A stretch of 64,000 nucleotides of DNA from NCBI GenBank assembly GCA_963281155.1, contig CAUJLY010000006.1, forward strand, positions 10,540,001 to 10,604,000. The letters run 5' to 3'. The position numbers and the translations under genes were made by a program. Origin of the DNA: Rhabditophanes sp. KR3021. Its lineage: Eukaryota > Nematoda > Chromadorea > Rhabditida > Alloionematidae. The notes under the pieces were generated by a model. The model did no database searches and was not told the DNA's origin. It worked only from the letters and a program-made list of their open reading frames with translations. Below are positions 38,415 through 52,100 of this stretch, piece by piece; positions within the stretch are counted from its first letter, which is position 1; each line of letters starts with the position of its first letter.

Positions 38415-40650
38415 GTTTGTTGTTTAGTAAATTGAATAGGACTAAAAATGAAGTAGGGTAAATGATAGGATTAATGAGTAAAAATGGGATAAAATATAGA
38501 AAGAAATCAACAAAATATAATAAGAATGATAAATGTAGTTTAATAAATTTAATAACTTACTTAACGAGCTTCAAAAAAGTGAAATTATACTCGAATAATG
38601 TATATTGGAAGGTCTATTTGTAGTCAGATAAGCCACTAACTACATCACTAACTATTCATTGCTTTCACCACAGCTCAAATTCAAATCATAAACAATAAAA
38701 AAATATTATTAGGGAAAAATAATATAATTTTTATTCAAAATTCCTTCAACTTCTTTCATAACTAAGGGGTAAGTGGCAAAAATATTTTGAGACTATTTGA
38801 AGAGTGTTTGAAGTAACAAACTTATTTTATTACTTGCTGATTCTGTTATTATACAAATAATCATTTTAAATTTTTGTTTTTTTGAATATTAACTTAACAA
38901 ATATAGTGGGAAATGAAAATACAAACCACTTTAAAATATATATTTACATATTTATAAATTTGTCCCATTAATAAATATTTGTGAACGTTTCCTTTTAAGA
39001 AACCAAAAATGGATGGCACACTCAAATTTTAATCTTTTAATTGGAAAATAATAAAAATATGTTAAGTGTTTCAAAGTCTACGAGAAAGGTTTGCCATTTT
39101 AGAGAAGTTATGAATGTGATACATGTAAAGCACAACCAAAGACATATAAATTCATTTAAACAAATGATTATATTTTGATGAAATTGGCAAAACAAATAGA
39201 AGTTATAGTTTTTGAATTGCAACAATGAACTGATGGTGTTATAAAACTCACCGTTGGTGTATATATTTAGTTTGTCCAAAATAAATAAAAAGACAATTGT
39301 TTAAAGTTCAGAGAATGTAATATAATAAAAGGCATCATATTGAGAGTCAAAGAATTGATGATAAGAAAGATACCAAAAAAGTCTCTCACACGTACTGATG
39401 TCAAAGTCAGGCTTGATACTAAAGAAAGAAGATATTTTTTATAGTATGTTGAGCCAATGATATTATAGTTAAAGGACTCTGTTTTTGTGGCTGATAAGTT
39501 GGTTCTTAAATACAGTTACATACCCTATCCAAATTTAATACCGACAAGAGGATAAACTTTTCAGCGAAGCATTAAATAACTATGTTGTGATAAAGTAAAG
39601 AAATACCAATGACAAAGATTTTGTGATGCATTTCGGAAGTATGAGGGTGATGCATTTCCTTCAAACACATAGTATGTTCAAAAATATGCGTCTGTTTAGT
39701 CTAAGACTTCATTAACTTCTGCGAAATAGTATGTAATGGACTACAGCATTTCTTTGAAGACGTAATTGATAATGTGAAGAATGGATGTTATATTTAATAA
39801 TTTAATAACATTTGTAAAGTGGCAAGCATACAATTGTAAGGCAAGAAACAAATTATTAATTTAGATTTAGCCGACATATTGTGACCATTCTATCTGTTTA
39901 AGCGAAGCAATTTCGCTGAAATGTCCTAAAGCTTCTATGGAATAATTTTAACAAAAAAACACTCTCACATAAAACCACAAACGGACGTATAAAAATTGAA
40001 TGGTTAATCTTGCAAAACACAGTTTATTATCAGCATAAAAACAAATTCATTTTAATTTTCATACACATTTTATGAATGCTTTAATTTAAATGCGTTAACT
40101 AAATAAACCCGTGAATATTCATCTATTTAACTGATTATTTTAAGTTAATTGGATATATATAGTTACAAATAAAGCAGACAATTATCCCATGAATAATAAA
40201 AATCCTTTTACAACAATAATGTAGTAATAAAAAATTAGTGACTACTTCATCAAATCAAGGATAGTCTGAGCATAACTACTTTCTATGCCTTCTCGATATA
40301 TACTTTCATTATAATAATATTTTTTATTCAAAAATTGTTCTCATATTTAAAGCATTTAATGCGTCTTGAATTAGGTAAAGAAGTGAACAAGAAACTTATA
40401 GAACGAACATATGCATTTTTATTTGTCATATGCATTAAAAACAAACAATTTAAACATATATTACGACCTTCTTAAATATTGAAAAGGCAAATTATTCTGA
40501 CATATTTGAGAAAGGAAAAAATAGGGATATTTTTGAGTAAGATTGATAAGTATATTGTTGTTACACTTGATAAACAATGATGTGATGTAGGTAAATGGAT
40601 ATAAATGTTACATTTCACACATAACTTTGTTGTATATCTAAGACGTGTAG
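38415..40650. other. Intergenic, small membrane protein to TRAM
   Basis: About 2.2 kb of AT-rich sequence. All open frames are short and of low complexity (the longest, 39037-39279, is Asn/Phe/Ile-rich). No gene, RNA or mobile element is supported. It must contain the promoter of the small membrane-protein gene. Confidence 0.5.
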
Positions 40651-40656
40651 TTTATT
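40651..40656 (-). terminator. Poly(A) signal overlapping the TRAM stop codon
   Basis: AATAAA (minus strand) contains the TAA stop at 40654-40652. No other hexamer lies in the next few dozen bases. Confidence 0.45.
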
Positions 40657-41983
40657 TTCTTTTTAGTGCCTGCATTTCAGTCCTTTTTTTGGTTTTTGGA
40701 ATGAATTGCGGTTTGTTTGTTTGATTGTCTTTTTCCTTTTTTGAAATCAATTTGGTTTTGGCTCCATTTTCTTGTTCTTTTTTTTTATTCCGTTTGTTTA
40801 GTAGCAAACCACGCATAGAAAGGGCTTTTTTTTCTTTTAATGTTTCATGAGTTGATTCATTCCAAAATAAAAACTCGTGGTAATGAAGGTGGAATAAAAT
40901 GAAATCACCACCAAGTATAATTTGTTCCAAAGCAAGACAAGTAGCAAGGAATAATCTAAAAAATGAAGCAATTATATAAATTGCGTCAACTTACACTGCA
41001 TTACTAAATTTATATTCGCCTTCATCATAAATATTTTCAGAAACTTCTTTTTTCCCTAATCCTTGCCACAACATTATAACGGATATCATGAAAGAAATGA
41101 CAGTGACAAGGGGAAAGAAGTAACTCCAACACTTGAGACAAAATCTTTCTCTGTCCAATCGACCAAAATATGATTGTATTCTTGAGATATGATAGCCTGA
41201 TTGAGCTATATAATGCAGTGTGATTAAAACAATATATACTTGGATATAATTCAAAAAATAACAACCAACTATTAAAATCAAATATCCAATGCTATGCATC
41301 ATTTTTTCTACTGCTCTCGAACACTTATTTCCTTGAAGTAATGTTTCAGGAATATGGTGAAACCAAAAAGCCATTTGTATTACCGAATAAGCTTTTATGT
41401 TTATACTCATTACGTTTTCTTTGTCAGACTGATCTACGTAAATGCTTGTCATCTTCCGAATAGATTCTTCATAGTATATTATGAAAAGGGTATGAATGGT
41501 GGAGTATGTATAAAATACGAATAAAAGGCAAGAATCCAAAAATTTGTAACACGAATTTTTAGAGTAATGATTGCGACGGTTAAGCTTTTCCAAAAAATAA
41601 TTTGATAAATTACAGTTGATAAAGATCCAAATAGCAACAAAAAAAGCTACATTAAAAAAATCTTTGGGTCCAGTTTCGTAGATATAGGGTTTGGGCTGTT
41701 GAATGTTTTGATCAGTAGGATATTTGGTTCCATCGGTGCCAACATATCCAGCCCCGTAATGAAAAAAAATAAACTTTTCACAAATGACGTATGTAGTCTA
41801 AGATATTATTAAATACCAATTAAAGGCCAAACTTACATCAAAAATTAATCCAATAACCGTACAAAGGCACAATACACCAGCCAAATCACCATGATTCTTG
41901 ACTATGTAATCAAATGTGAATAGATCTGGATTAAATATTCTTCTCCGAGGTGGGTGAGTTATTCTCCTTCCTTCAACTCTCAT
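40652..41983 (-). CDS. Translocating-chain-associated membrane protein (TRAM)
   Basis: Exons (complement) 41983-41837, 41797-40995 and 40955-40652 give 417 residues with agreeing phases (introns 39 bp each). The N-terminus (FDYIVKNHGDLAGVLCLC) matches the conserved TRAM start, where a short cytosolic segment leads into the first membrane helix. A lumenal insert with HYGAGYVGTDGTKYP follows. The region LEKLNRRNHYSKN introduces a TLC (TRAM/LAG1/CLN8) domain with several helices, including the conserved FWFHHIPETLLQ and LHYIAQSGYHISR segments. The C-terminus is a long Lys/Asn/Gln-rich cytosolic tail. TRAM is an ER membrane protein that assists insertion of nascent secretory and membrane proteins at the Sec61 translocon. 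It is somewhat longer than vertebrate TRAM1 (about 374 residues). The TAA stop lies inside an AATAAA hexamer. Confidence 0.88.
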
Positions 41984-44898
41984 AGCTCAAAATAGGACAG
42001 TTTGGAAAAATATTAAATATATCTAAGAAAAATATATATTAGTTGGCGTGAGTAAGGTAACTAAGTTCTGAATATTTATGAAATGAAACGGTCTTGTTTA
42101 AAAGTCAAAAGTATGGATATATGTTAAAATATAATCACTTTTATAATCCCTTTTTAATCCATGTTCATGTCCTATCAAATTATTATTTTAATGAAAAATA
42201 TAGCTTTGATAAGTACATTCGAATACTGAAAAATATTATGAAATGTATTGTCAAAGTTGAAAGACCCTGCGTGACAATAATTAGAAAAGTCTTTTTAGGA
42301 TCGATGTAAAAGTAATGGCATCCCACAAAATTGTTAGTTCAATTAATTTTTTAAAAGAAATTTATTTTAATAAAGGAACGCAAAGTAACATGATTCAATT
42401 GTTAACGTCTATAAGATGCAGAAATGGCCTTTATGACGTATTGAATTTGATGATGTATATAATACTAAAAAATAAGTCCATGGGTAAAAAACGTATAGTG
42501 CAAATATCCTTTTTTGCATAATGAAATTGGAATGTTTTCTCAAAGTCAGTTACTTATGTCTGAATTATCAGATATCAACAGCTATCTGTGATAATAGTTA
42601 TCTTTAAACATAGTTAATATCCTTTAATTTGTTACTTATCAATGATAAATAAAAATACACCATTTATTTACATAGCATGGCTGGCATTTCATGTATGAAG
42701 TAAGTAATTAAGATTTAAATTAGATAGATATAATTTGTGAGTATGGAAGCATAGAATATTTATTTTAAAAATATGATGCCGCCACTTTTCTTGTTCTCTA
42801 ATCATGTATTTAACCGCAAATAATAGAGGATTAGATATATGTAGATAGTTATCATCTAATTTCGTTTGGTAAAAGTTAATTAAGGAGCTTAATTTAGGCT
42901 TCAAATATAAATTTGCTAAGAAAACAAGAAATATAAACACATATTGTAACACCACTTTAAAAACTAATTTTTATATGTTGCAGAATAAAGAAATTACTGC
43001 TATTTTGGTTATTCAAAAGTGGGCAATAATGTACTTTATTTACAACTTTAATACTGTACTTTATTTTAATAATGTTTTTTATTAACAAGGATATTTAATT
43101 AAAGTATATACAAAATATGATGTAACACTCTCTACTGAATAAATAAATCATTTAATTGAGTCATCAAAGGAATCAAATATAAAGTTTTCATTTTAAATAT
43201 ACATAAAACAATAAATTATGCAAATTATTTGTTGTGTTTAAGAGAAGAAACTTGGATGTTATTTATTGTCAATAATTCTTCTATATGTTATATGTAAAAG
43301 CCTTACCCATAAAAGAAGTTTACTATCATTCAATCCTCTTCAGAAGATGACAAAAAAAGCATTTTAACGAGATGTAACGGCACTCGTAAGAGATATTTTT
43401 GATAATGTGCGGAAGAGTCAATACCCGACATGATATTGTTGAAAATAATGAGTAAAATGGAGCTGAATGTTGGTTCAAATTTAAGCTTAATTAAAAAGTA
43501 GTTTATTTTGGAAATTGTTCAAAAGAAATAGCAAGGCATATTATAAAATATTATATTGTCCGTTCTAATAAAGTCATAAGTATTTAGGAATAATTATCTT
43601 TAACTAGAACCTTCCATATTCATTTGTGAGAACTGAGGCTCGCTTGTTAACAACTACAATACGTGCATGCCTGCTCAATGACAACAGTGGCAGTAGATTA
43701 AAGTATATGAGGAAAGCAGGTGGTATCCAAGACCAAATGAAGTTACATATTTAGTTTTAATGTTAAATGAAAGTTATATATCATAAATATAAATGGGAAT
43801 GCATAACAAAGGCCCAAATTAATAACATGGTGTACATTTAATTTGAAGGACTTCAATGGTTAAAGACATATCTGGTGGTTCTTTAACTTTTGCTTTAAAG
43901 TAACAAATAAATAATAGAAACTATCTTGTACATCATTATAGATAACTATGGAGATTTAAAGAATTCCATTAAGTTTGCAAAACGACACAATTGCTTCCAA
44001 ACATTTCTGAATTATAAAAGAGAAAAATTGTTATTTTGGTTTATCAAATACATTAAATCAGTTGAAGGTAGTAATGGTTGGTTATCTTTTCAATATTCAT
44101 ACATTTTCGATTTATAAATATTAGATTTTATTTATCACTCATTTAAATACAACACCTTTTTGTTTCGCATTCCGTTTTTCAAAGTTGGTACCAAGCATAT
44201 TAGAGGATATTTTGTCTTTGTAAAGGGGTAACATTCCAATATCCCCTAGACAATTTTTGATAGACATAATTGGATATCTTTAACAATTATAAAGTTTGTG
44301 GTTGATGAAATAATTGTAATTAAGCTGCCAAGTATGGTGAAAATAGTTAGGTGCTTGTATATTTAGTTTGGAAGTTCAGTCTATTCAAAACATCCAAAAT
44401 AATAAGAGTAAACAAGAACCAGTTGTTTTTTGGGCAAAATGTTTTGGATTTTGTGAAAGTATCAATGTAAATTCAAATGTAGTGTGTTATTTTGTTCGAA
44501 AATGACATATGATAAAATATTTGTGTGGAGTTGGGCGGAAATTGTCTTACCAAAAAAGTCGACCTATGAAGCACTTAGAACTTTTTTGATATTAAGAACA
44601 AAATATTAGAGTTATCTTTGGAAAGAATTATATTAGCATTTTCTGAATCAGTTGTTTAGCGCATTTTAAAGGCCAATGGACATATTAGTTTTAATACACT
44701 TTTTTGAGTAGTAATTCTACAAATTTATAAATAGTAAATTTCGTTATCGTTTGAGAATTAGCTGAAAGGACGAAGATGATAAATATTCCATTTACAAAAA
44801 TACAAAACCAAATTAGTCATGGAACTGACATGAATACATGACGAAACTATATAGCTAAAATACATTCTCCAAATCAAGAAGCCTTATATAACAATGCG
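41984..44898. promoter_or_regulatory. Divergent intergenic region, TRAM to four-span protein
   Basis: About 2.9 kb between divergently transcribed genes; both promoters must lie here. Open frames such as 42094-42309 and 42689-42955 are within chance expectation for sequence this AT-rich. No repeat or RNA was recognised. Confidence 0.4.
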
Positions 44899-45736
44899 AT
44901 GTTTCATAACAAACATATTCTTTCCGAATTCAAAAGAATGAAAACAAATTTAAATAGTAAGTATTTATCTAGCAAAAGACTGCTGCAAGTAGCTAGACTT
45001 TCATTAGTTTTTTTGTCTACTATATTAAGAGTATTGGCTTTTGTACTTGTTTTATGGGCCTTTTATTCACTCTTTTCACCGGATAACTTTTTGTTTTGGA
45101 ATAAAAATGGTGCATATGGAAATACTACTTGTCGTAACGTCGGTCAAACAGACGAAATAGGAATAGGAAAATCACTAGCAGACTTTAAAAATGTTTATGA
45201 AATATTTTTTTACATACAAATAATATTTGTATCAATGTGTGGAGTTTTAACAATTGGTATTAGCGTGTCACCTTATTATTTACAACCAATCCCATGCGGC
45301 AGATTAAAAATGATTTATTCCATATTGCCTAATTCAATTGTCCTACTTTTGTCAATTATTGGATTTATCATTTACAAATCCTTTTTAGTTACTAAGTTTA
45401 GAAATTTCTGCTTTGCACAGGTCAGTTTTTGTTGAAGAGCTTTTATCACCTTATTTCTAGGATGCAATGATAATGGCTTTTGTCTTAATACTTATTGATA
45501 TCGCATTCGGTTTGATCGCCTTCTTTATTTGCGGAAGAAGAAAGAAAAGCATGGAAATGAATGGTAAATCTTCGTACTCAAGGTAATTTCACATCATACT
45601 AAAAGTAATCATTTCGTTTAGCCAAATTCCGCAAATTGACACATCAATGAGTCATTACAGAGCATCGAATCAACAACATTTTCCAAATATCATTTCTACA
45701 AAAAGCATCTGCTATAGATCAGTCCAATACAGTTAA
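44899..45736 (+). CDS. Orphan four-transmembrane protein
   Basis: Exons 44899-45420, 45461-45582 and 45622-45736 encode 252 residues; introns are 40 and 39 bp and phases agree. A basic N-terminus precedes four hydrophobic segments at about residues 33-58, 101-125, 139-160 and 176-195. The first extracytoplasmic loop contains an N-glycosylation sequon with an adjacent Cys (GNTTC). The C-terminal tail is basic then Ser/Gln-rich (GRRRKKSMEMNGKSS). The arrangement is tetraspan-like, but the tetraspanin CCG motif and the claudin W-x-C-C signature are not visible, so the family is not assigned. An AATAAA at 45793-45798 is the likely poly(A) signal. Confidence 0.75.
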
Positions 45737-45792
45737 ATTGTTATAAATCTTTCTATGATATTACCTTTATAAATCTATGCATTAAAAACTTT

Positions 45793-45798
45793 AATAAA
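45793..45798 (+). terminator. Poly(A) signal of the four-span gene
   Basis: AATAAA lies 57 bp after the TAA stop. The remaining 340 bp to the end of the convergent receptor gene are AT-rich with nothing else recognisable. Confidence 0.5.
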
Positions 45799-46138
45799 TT
45801 GCTATATTATTTATTTTATTCAGAAATATATTTAATAATGAAAATATAATGTTATAACTTAATTTATTTTGTTGCTTTCACACAGAGATCAATTAAATTG
45901 CTTTTGGTATCTAAATAAATAATATATTTATAATGTAAAAACAAATGATGTGGAGAAAGCTCACACACATTTCCAGAATAAAATAGGTAGAATTTAGTAG
46001 GCTAAATTTGATCGGGATTGGCATTTTAAAAGTAATATGGTTGTTTTAAATATGTACATGGTCTCATAAATATATGTATTTCGTCGTTTCGCTCATTTGC
46101 TTGGCCTTTAGGTATTTGTAGGTGGATATTTGGTTCTT

Positions 46139-49100
46139 TTAAACAATAATTTCTCTCATGACCCGTCGAGAACCTCCATTTGTGGAGTATGAAGCATTGT
46201 CTATGTCATCCGTTGTAGATGCTGTAGGTGAGTATTCATTTAGATTTGATGGAACTGAGTCTGTTGATTCCGTCTGTTGTCTTGATGGACATGTACTCTT
46301 CATTTGGCCTGTTTGGATGTCTTCAACAAGTTTTGCGTATCCACGATGGTATTCGGATTCTAAGAATGTGGATGGGGAGGGCAACATTACTAGGCCTCTT
46401 GTATCATTTTGCTGAAAGGAATCATAGCGTTTTTGCATTTCATCCGCATCAAGTGCAAATACTTTTTGTTCTGGAGTTCTTGATAAGGGGGTAAAAGAGG
46501 GTTCGATTGAGTTTGCAAATTGCATTTTAGAAAAAGCTTCTTCTGAAGATATGCTGGACTCAGTTGGATTAATGTTTGATTTATTGCTATTCTTCTTTGA
46601 TACTTTAGCTCCATTCTTGGCGCAATTAGACTTTTGTTTTCTATTTCTGCACAAGCATCCAAAGATACAAATAATAAAGCAAACCAAGGTAAACGCACCA
46701 ACCCCAAACACCAATAACATTTCCCATGGTCGGGTGTGGGTGTCAGAAAGAACATGAGATACTGGAGAACACATAGAATAGTTATCTTTCATACAAATCC
46801 TTGATCTAAAATGTCTTGCAGCTGGAATATCCTTAATAGGCTCTGCCATAGAATAGCAATTGATCGTTTGCCAATTTGTTTGGTCATGAACGTGTGGATC
46901 GGAAATATTGAGATGGGCATCATTATTCATGTAAACCATGACGCAGTAATTGTTTGGTGAAGAAATGGGTGGCATTTCGTATTCTAGGCTTTTCTCTTCT
47001 GGATTGTATTTCATAGAATGAACCTTCAAATCTAATGTGTGTTTTTTAACATCTTCAGTTGTTGCTTTTTGAGGACTACTCCAATCTGATGATCCTAAGG
47101 AGTTGGAAGCACGAACACTGCAATAATAGCTTGACAAAGGAAGTAATTTGGTAACATTAAATGTGTAGTATGTGACCATATGGATATTCTTGGAGGAACC
47201 CCCTTCATTAGAGCGTTTAGCTCGAGATCTCACCAAAGCCGAATCTTTTACTTCATATAATGGAACTAAAGTTAGCATATCTTTGTTTAATTTCAAGATT
47301 TGGGATTCAGAAGCAGGCGAATTTGTACGTGGATCAATTCTAGTATACTGGACCTCAAATTCTTGATCTAAGCCCCCATCGAAACTTGGAATCCAACCTA
47401 TTCTAAGTGAATTAGGTCCAATCGTAAAAATACGAAGATTCTGTGGAGCTTGTGGTTTTGATCTTGCACTTAAGATAACATCATAACTAATTTGTTCTCC
47501 TGTATTTCTTCCATTATTAGACTTGCAAGAATACATCCCATAATCTTCCTTATTGACATTCAGAATAGTCAAGATAGATTGATATTCATCTATTTTGTCA
47601 ATCAACTGAGCACTTTTGATGATGTATTTTTTGCTACTAACGCCATCTTTCAACTCTTCATTATTTTTATACCAAATAAAGCGTGGTTCAGGTCTCGATG
47701 AAACTAAGCAGTTGATAGATGCGCTTTCACCCATATCCGCAGCTGCTAGACCATACTCGGGATATTTATCGTTTAAGACAACGGCTGCATGCTGAACTGT
47801 AATGAGAGCACTACTCGTTGCCGGTTTTGACAAATCGGTAGGAGCGTTGCTGGCCACACACGAATAATTTCCTTTATCGGTCCACGAGATGACATGATTG
47901 AGTGAAAGGGAACTGACGACGATTGATGAACAGAAAGTACAATCAGCCGAATCTCTTTTAACAAGTCTTGTGTTGACTTTCCAATAATGCTTTAACTCAT
48001 CATCCGTATTGATGCCATTTCCATTTAAGAACCACCCTATGGAGGGAGCAGGGTAGCCGATTGCTTCACATTCAAAGACTATGTCAACATCCCCAGTCAC
48101 TAGGTGTCTCGTTATGGGCAAAGGCTTTGTTATTTTAGAGGGCAAGACAACCGTCATCTTTACTCTTCCCTCTTCGCCTTCTCCCAAAGAATTGTATCCA
48201 AGACATTTGTAAACGCCATTGTCCGTTAACTTAGCCTTTTCCACCTTGAGCGATTGTTCTTTGTAACTTGGATCTTCCGTGTAAAGGCCTCCTGTTCTCG
48301 GAGTAGCCCATTTGTAGGTGGCATTAGGAGAACCGATATCGCTCGACAAACAAGACAATACAAAGGTACTTCCGACTGGGTAGCTTGTAGTGGTGGTGAT
48401 AACAACAGCTGGTCCAGGTTTGCGTTTAACCTCAATCAAAGTAGTCCCCAAACCTTGCCTCGACATTGTTTCACCTGATCCAAAAGCAGACTTAGAAGTG
48501 GTGAGTGTATTTGTGGCGGTGCAGGTGTAATTTCCTGTTTGTTCACTTGAAATTTTCTTGATAAACAACTTTGAGCCCTCTTCAAGGAAATTATTAGGAC
48601 CAGTCCAGATGATTCTTGTTGAAGGAGGATTAGAGTCAACTATACAATCCAGATGTATTTCATCACCTTCAGAGGGATTAACAAAATGTTTGACTGTGAC
48701 AATAGGTCCGTATTGGACATTTAAAAGGGCCGTTTTGGTGCCGTAACCAATCGAATTCTTGCTAGTGCATTGCAACTCGCCACTATGCTCACGTTCCCCC
48801 ACAAACGACCATATTTTACCTCCTGTGAAGTGTTCGCCAGTTGCTAAGTTGCGCCACTCATAGTAAGTTGGCATTGGGTTACCCTCCGCCAAGCAAGTCA
48901 CAATCACATTCTTGCCTTCTTCTACATTGTAAAGTGAACTTGGCTCGATTGTCACTATGGGAGCGTGAAGTACCTGCAAAATCAAAACATTGTAATATGA
49001 TTCATTCACGCAAAAATGATGTTTCAAGATAGTTGGGTGATAAGGTGGTGTTATTTAATACATATCTCATCCCCTCCCAATCTTTTTGAATGCTTCCGTA

Positions 49101-52100
49101 TCAGCAAGATATGTAGAGGGTATGTATTATGGTTTGATTATTTAACTTACATCAAGTGGTTTACCATTAGCGCTCTTGTAATCACCACCCGCCATTGCTT
49201 TATTTGTGACACGGCAGACGGGAAACGCTTTGTGATGATCGGGTGCCGCCAAAAATCTAAACAAATCACCAAATTATCATATACAAAGTCTAAATAAACA
49301 TACTGCAATGTTGAGACGTGGCCATCTTGATTCGAGACAGTCCTGTACCATTTCGATGGCATCTCACTCCCATTGCCATAGGTCCAAGACATTTCAGGCA
49401 AAGGATTTCCTCCGTGAACTTCGCACTGAAAACTGACCAGGTCATTTTCTTTGACCGGCCTGTCTGGTTGATTTATGATGGAGGCATCTCCGGGAGGTAC
49501 TGAAAAATGAAAATTACAACTTGCTTTGTTTATTTTTTTAGTTGTGAGAATATTATTATAGATATTGGTGAGTTATGGATGTGTAATACCACTTTCGATA
49601 CGTGAATTGATGATGTAACACCTGCATCATTAATACTTTAAACGGTCACATTACAACCCTTACAATTTGAATAAGGAATCTTTCACACAAAATAACCTTT
49701 TCTTGTAAAAAAGCTCAAATATATTTTTATTGGCCCATTGTGTTATGTTAAATGTTTCCCTTTTGTTTGGAAAACGTGTCTTTTAATGTATAATAAGATG
49801 CGCCCTTTAAACAAAGCGAACTAGGAAGATGCCGCTTTCAAATTAGCAAAATTTGGATTGACTAAATGGAAGTGTTTAAAATTGGAAGGACAAATTGGCA
49901 CCCCCATTCATGCAATCACTGTAGCAATTTCTACAAAATAATTACCCTCAACAATTGGTGAAAAGACATTAAAAATGTCCATTACTTCTTTAATATAAAA
50001 ACAATCACTTAAATTACCAAGCATTGTCATGTTACTTTCAATCAACACATTTAGTTTATATTCATCTGGCAGAATGACAGTTTATTTATGAATAATAAAG
50101 ACTTTCAACAAATTGTGTATGTGAGTATTGATGCATCAATAATTGGATGTTATTGTGTATGTTTTTATACTTACACTTCCCTCATCCCAAACAATCAACT
50201 TTAATAGGATCAGATAAAGTTATTAAGGCCTGAGAAGTGCCAGATAAACGTAGTCTCGAAATTACTGGACCACCTAACTTTAATCTCCCTCACACCTTCA
50301 CATAATCTTAATTGCTTAAGTTAAACTTAATTGGTTATTTGAATGGGGATATTATGGTGGTGTGAAGAACTTTTTTGTTTGTATTCACTATTACGCCACC
50401 ATGATCCCTTAAGTGGAGTTAAATATTTTGGAAACAGCCATCGACCCCATCACAAAAGACTTTAACTTTACAAAATAAATGTAAGCAACTTTTTATCAAA
50501 TAGATGTCTTATGGGAAAAGTATAAAATATGTTTTCAAAAAATGTGTCCATGTCAAAGAAAATGATGTCTTGAGAGAGAGTGGTAAAAGCATATATTAAT
50601 ATGTTGTCTTATAATAATAAATGATATGTTAAATATTTTGTACTAAACAAACATTTGCCCCCAACTTTTAATGTATGCGGATATTATTGTATCGTTTGAT
50701 GTGATCTTGATTTTTGGCATGCATATAGGAGAAATCAGTGGTATTGATGTAATTTGATACTTGAACAAATCAAAGTTAATTTGTATAAACACAAAGACAT
50801 ATATACGCATTTTGATTCGTCTTTTGTTGCCTTTTAAGTGCGTCACAAAAAGATAGTTTTGATTGTTAGATAGTTAAAAGTGTGCCACCATCAAAGATGG
50901 CTTGTTAGATAAGGGGAAACGATTTTGTTTATTGTTAATGACTAGTCTTCACAAAAAGCGCAATCGAGGAAAGTTGTGACAGCTCATTTGAAGGAGTTAT
51001 TGTTGGTGGAAAGCTATTTGATATCAAAAAATGTAATGACAGCTTATTATCACTTTAAATATTGTAAAATTGAATGAAAAATATTTGCCCCCTTTGTGAT
51101 ACAATCGAAAGTGCATTATCTATTTAATGGATACTTATTTGGATGACTCAAATACTACCATTTATTTTGATTACATCTCTTAACTTATTACCAAATTAAA
51201 CCTTCAATCAAAAATGTTTACCCTCTCAATTACAATTAGGTTGCATTGTATAAATAATTTGAAACTAAAATCAAATGCAACATCCATATTTAATTTGATT
51301 GTTTAAATATGTTCATCAAAGAAGAGGATTGTCAGCAACATATATGATGGCAATATACAAATAAGTGTATATATTTGATGCATAATAAAATCAAATAATC
51401 GAAGAGTTGTATAATATTTGAAAGTGATAATCAGTCATTATATAGATACATCTCTTTTGTAGGTAAAAATTTCCGCTTTTATCCCTTATACAATGTGTTT
51501 TGAGATTTGATTATAAAGTAGCGTACAACTAGATAATATACATCACCATCGGAATGGGCATTTAATCAAACTTTAAGATAACTATTTTCGGTAATGTCAT
51601 AAAAGTTTAATGACACAGGTCAAGCAAAAGTAACATCAATTTTTGGAATCTAAATAACTTACACAAGACAACTATTTGAGCTGGGGCGCTTGAAAATTGC
51701 TTACGATCTTTCATGGAAAGCAATTTACAAAAAAATTTTCCATTGTCTCTTTGATACTCTACGTTTTTGATTTTTAGATTATATTGGCCGGGAGTATCTG
51801 TCAGCAATTCATAATCTCCATTGCTTTCATACACAAGGTCTCCTCTTGTGATGTAACTATAAAGAATGACATATAAAGTTGATGTTAGTGGTGGTGTTTA
51901 CGTACTCGGGAGTTCCATTCGCAGTTCTTAGCCAATTTGGTTCATAAGATTCTTTTGATTGGAAAGATTCAGAAAATGAACATGGCAATACTACGTTTTT
52001 GGCTCCTTCTGTCACATAATAGGGTTGGGCGTCTGGTTCGTTGAGAAAAGGTCCTTCTGAATAAAAGATTCGTTATTTTTGTGTCACTTTTTTTTAAATT

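Noticed and set aside
42689..42955. 88-codon minus-strand frame with some basic and hydrophobic stretches
   Set aside because: No ATG start, no domain and no splice partners; expected by chance.
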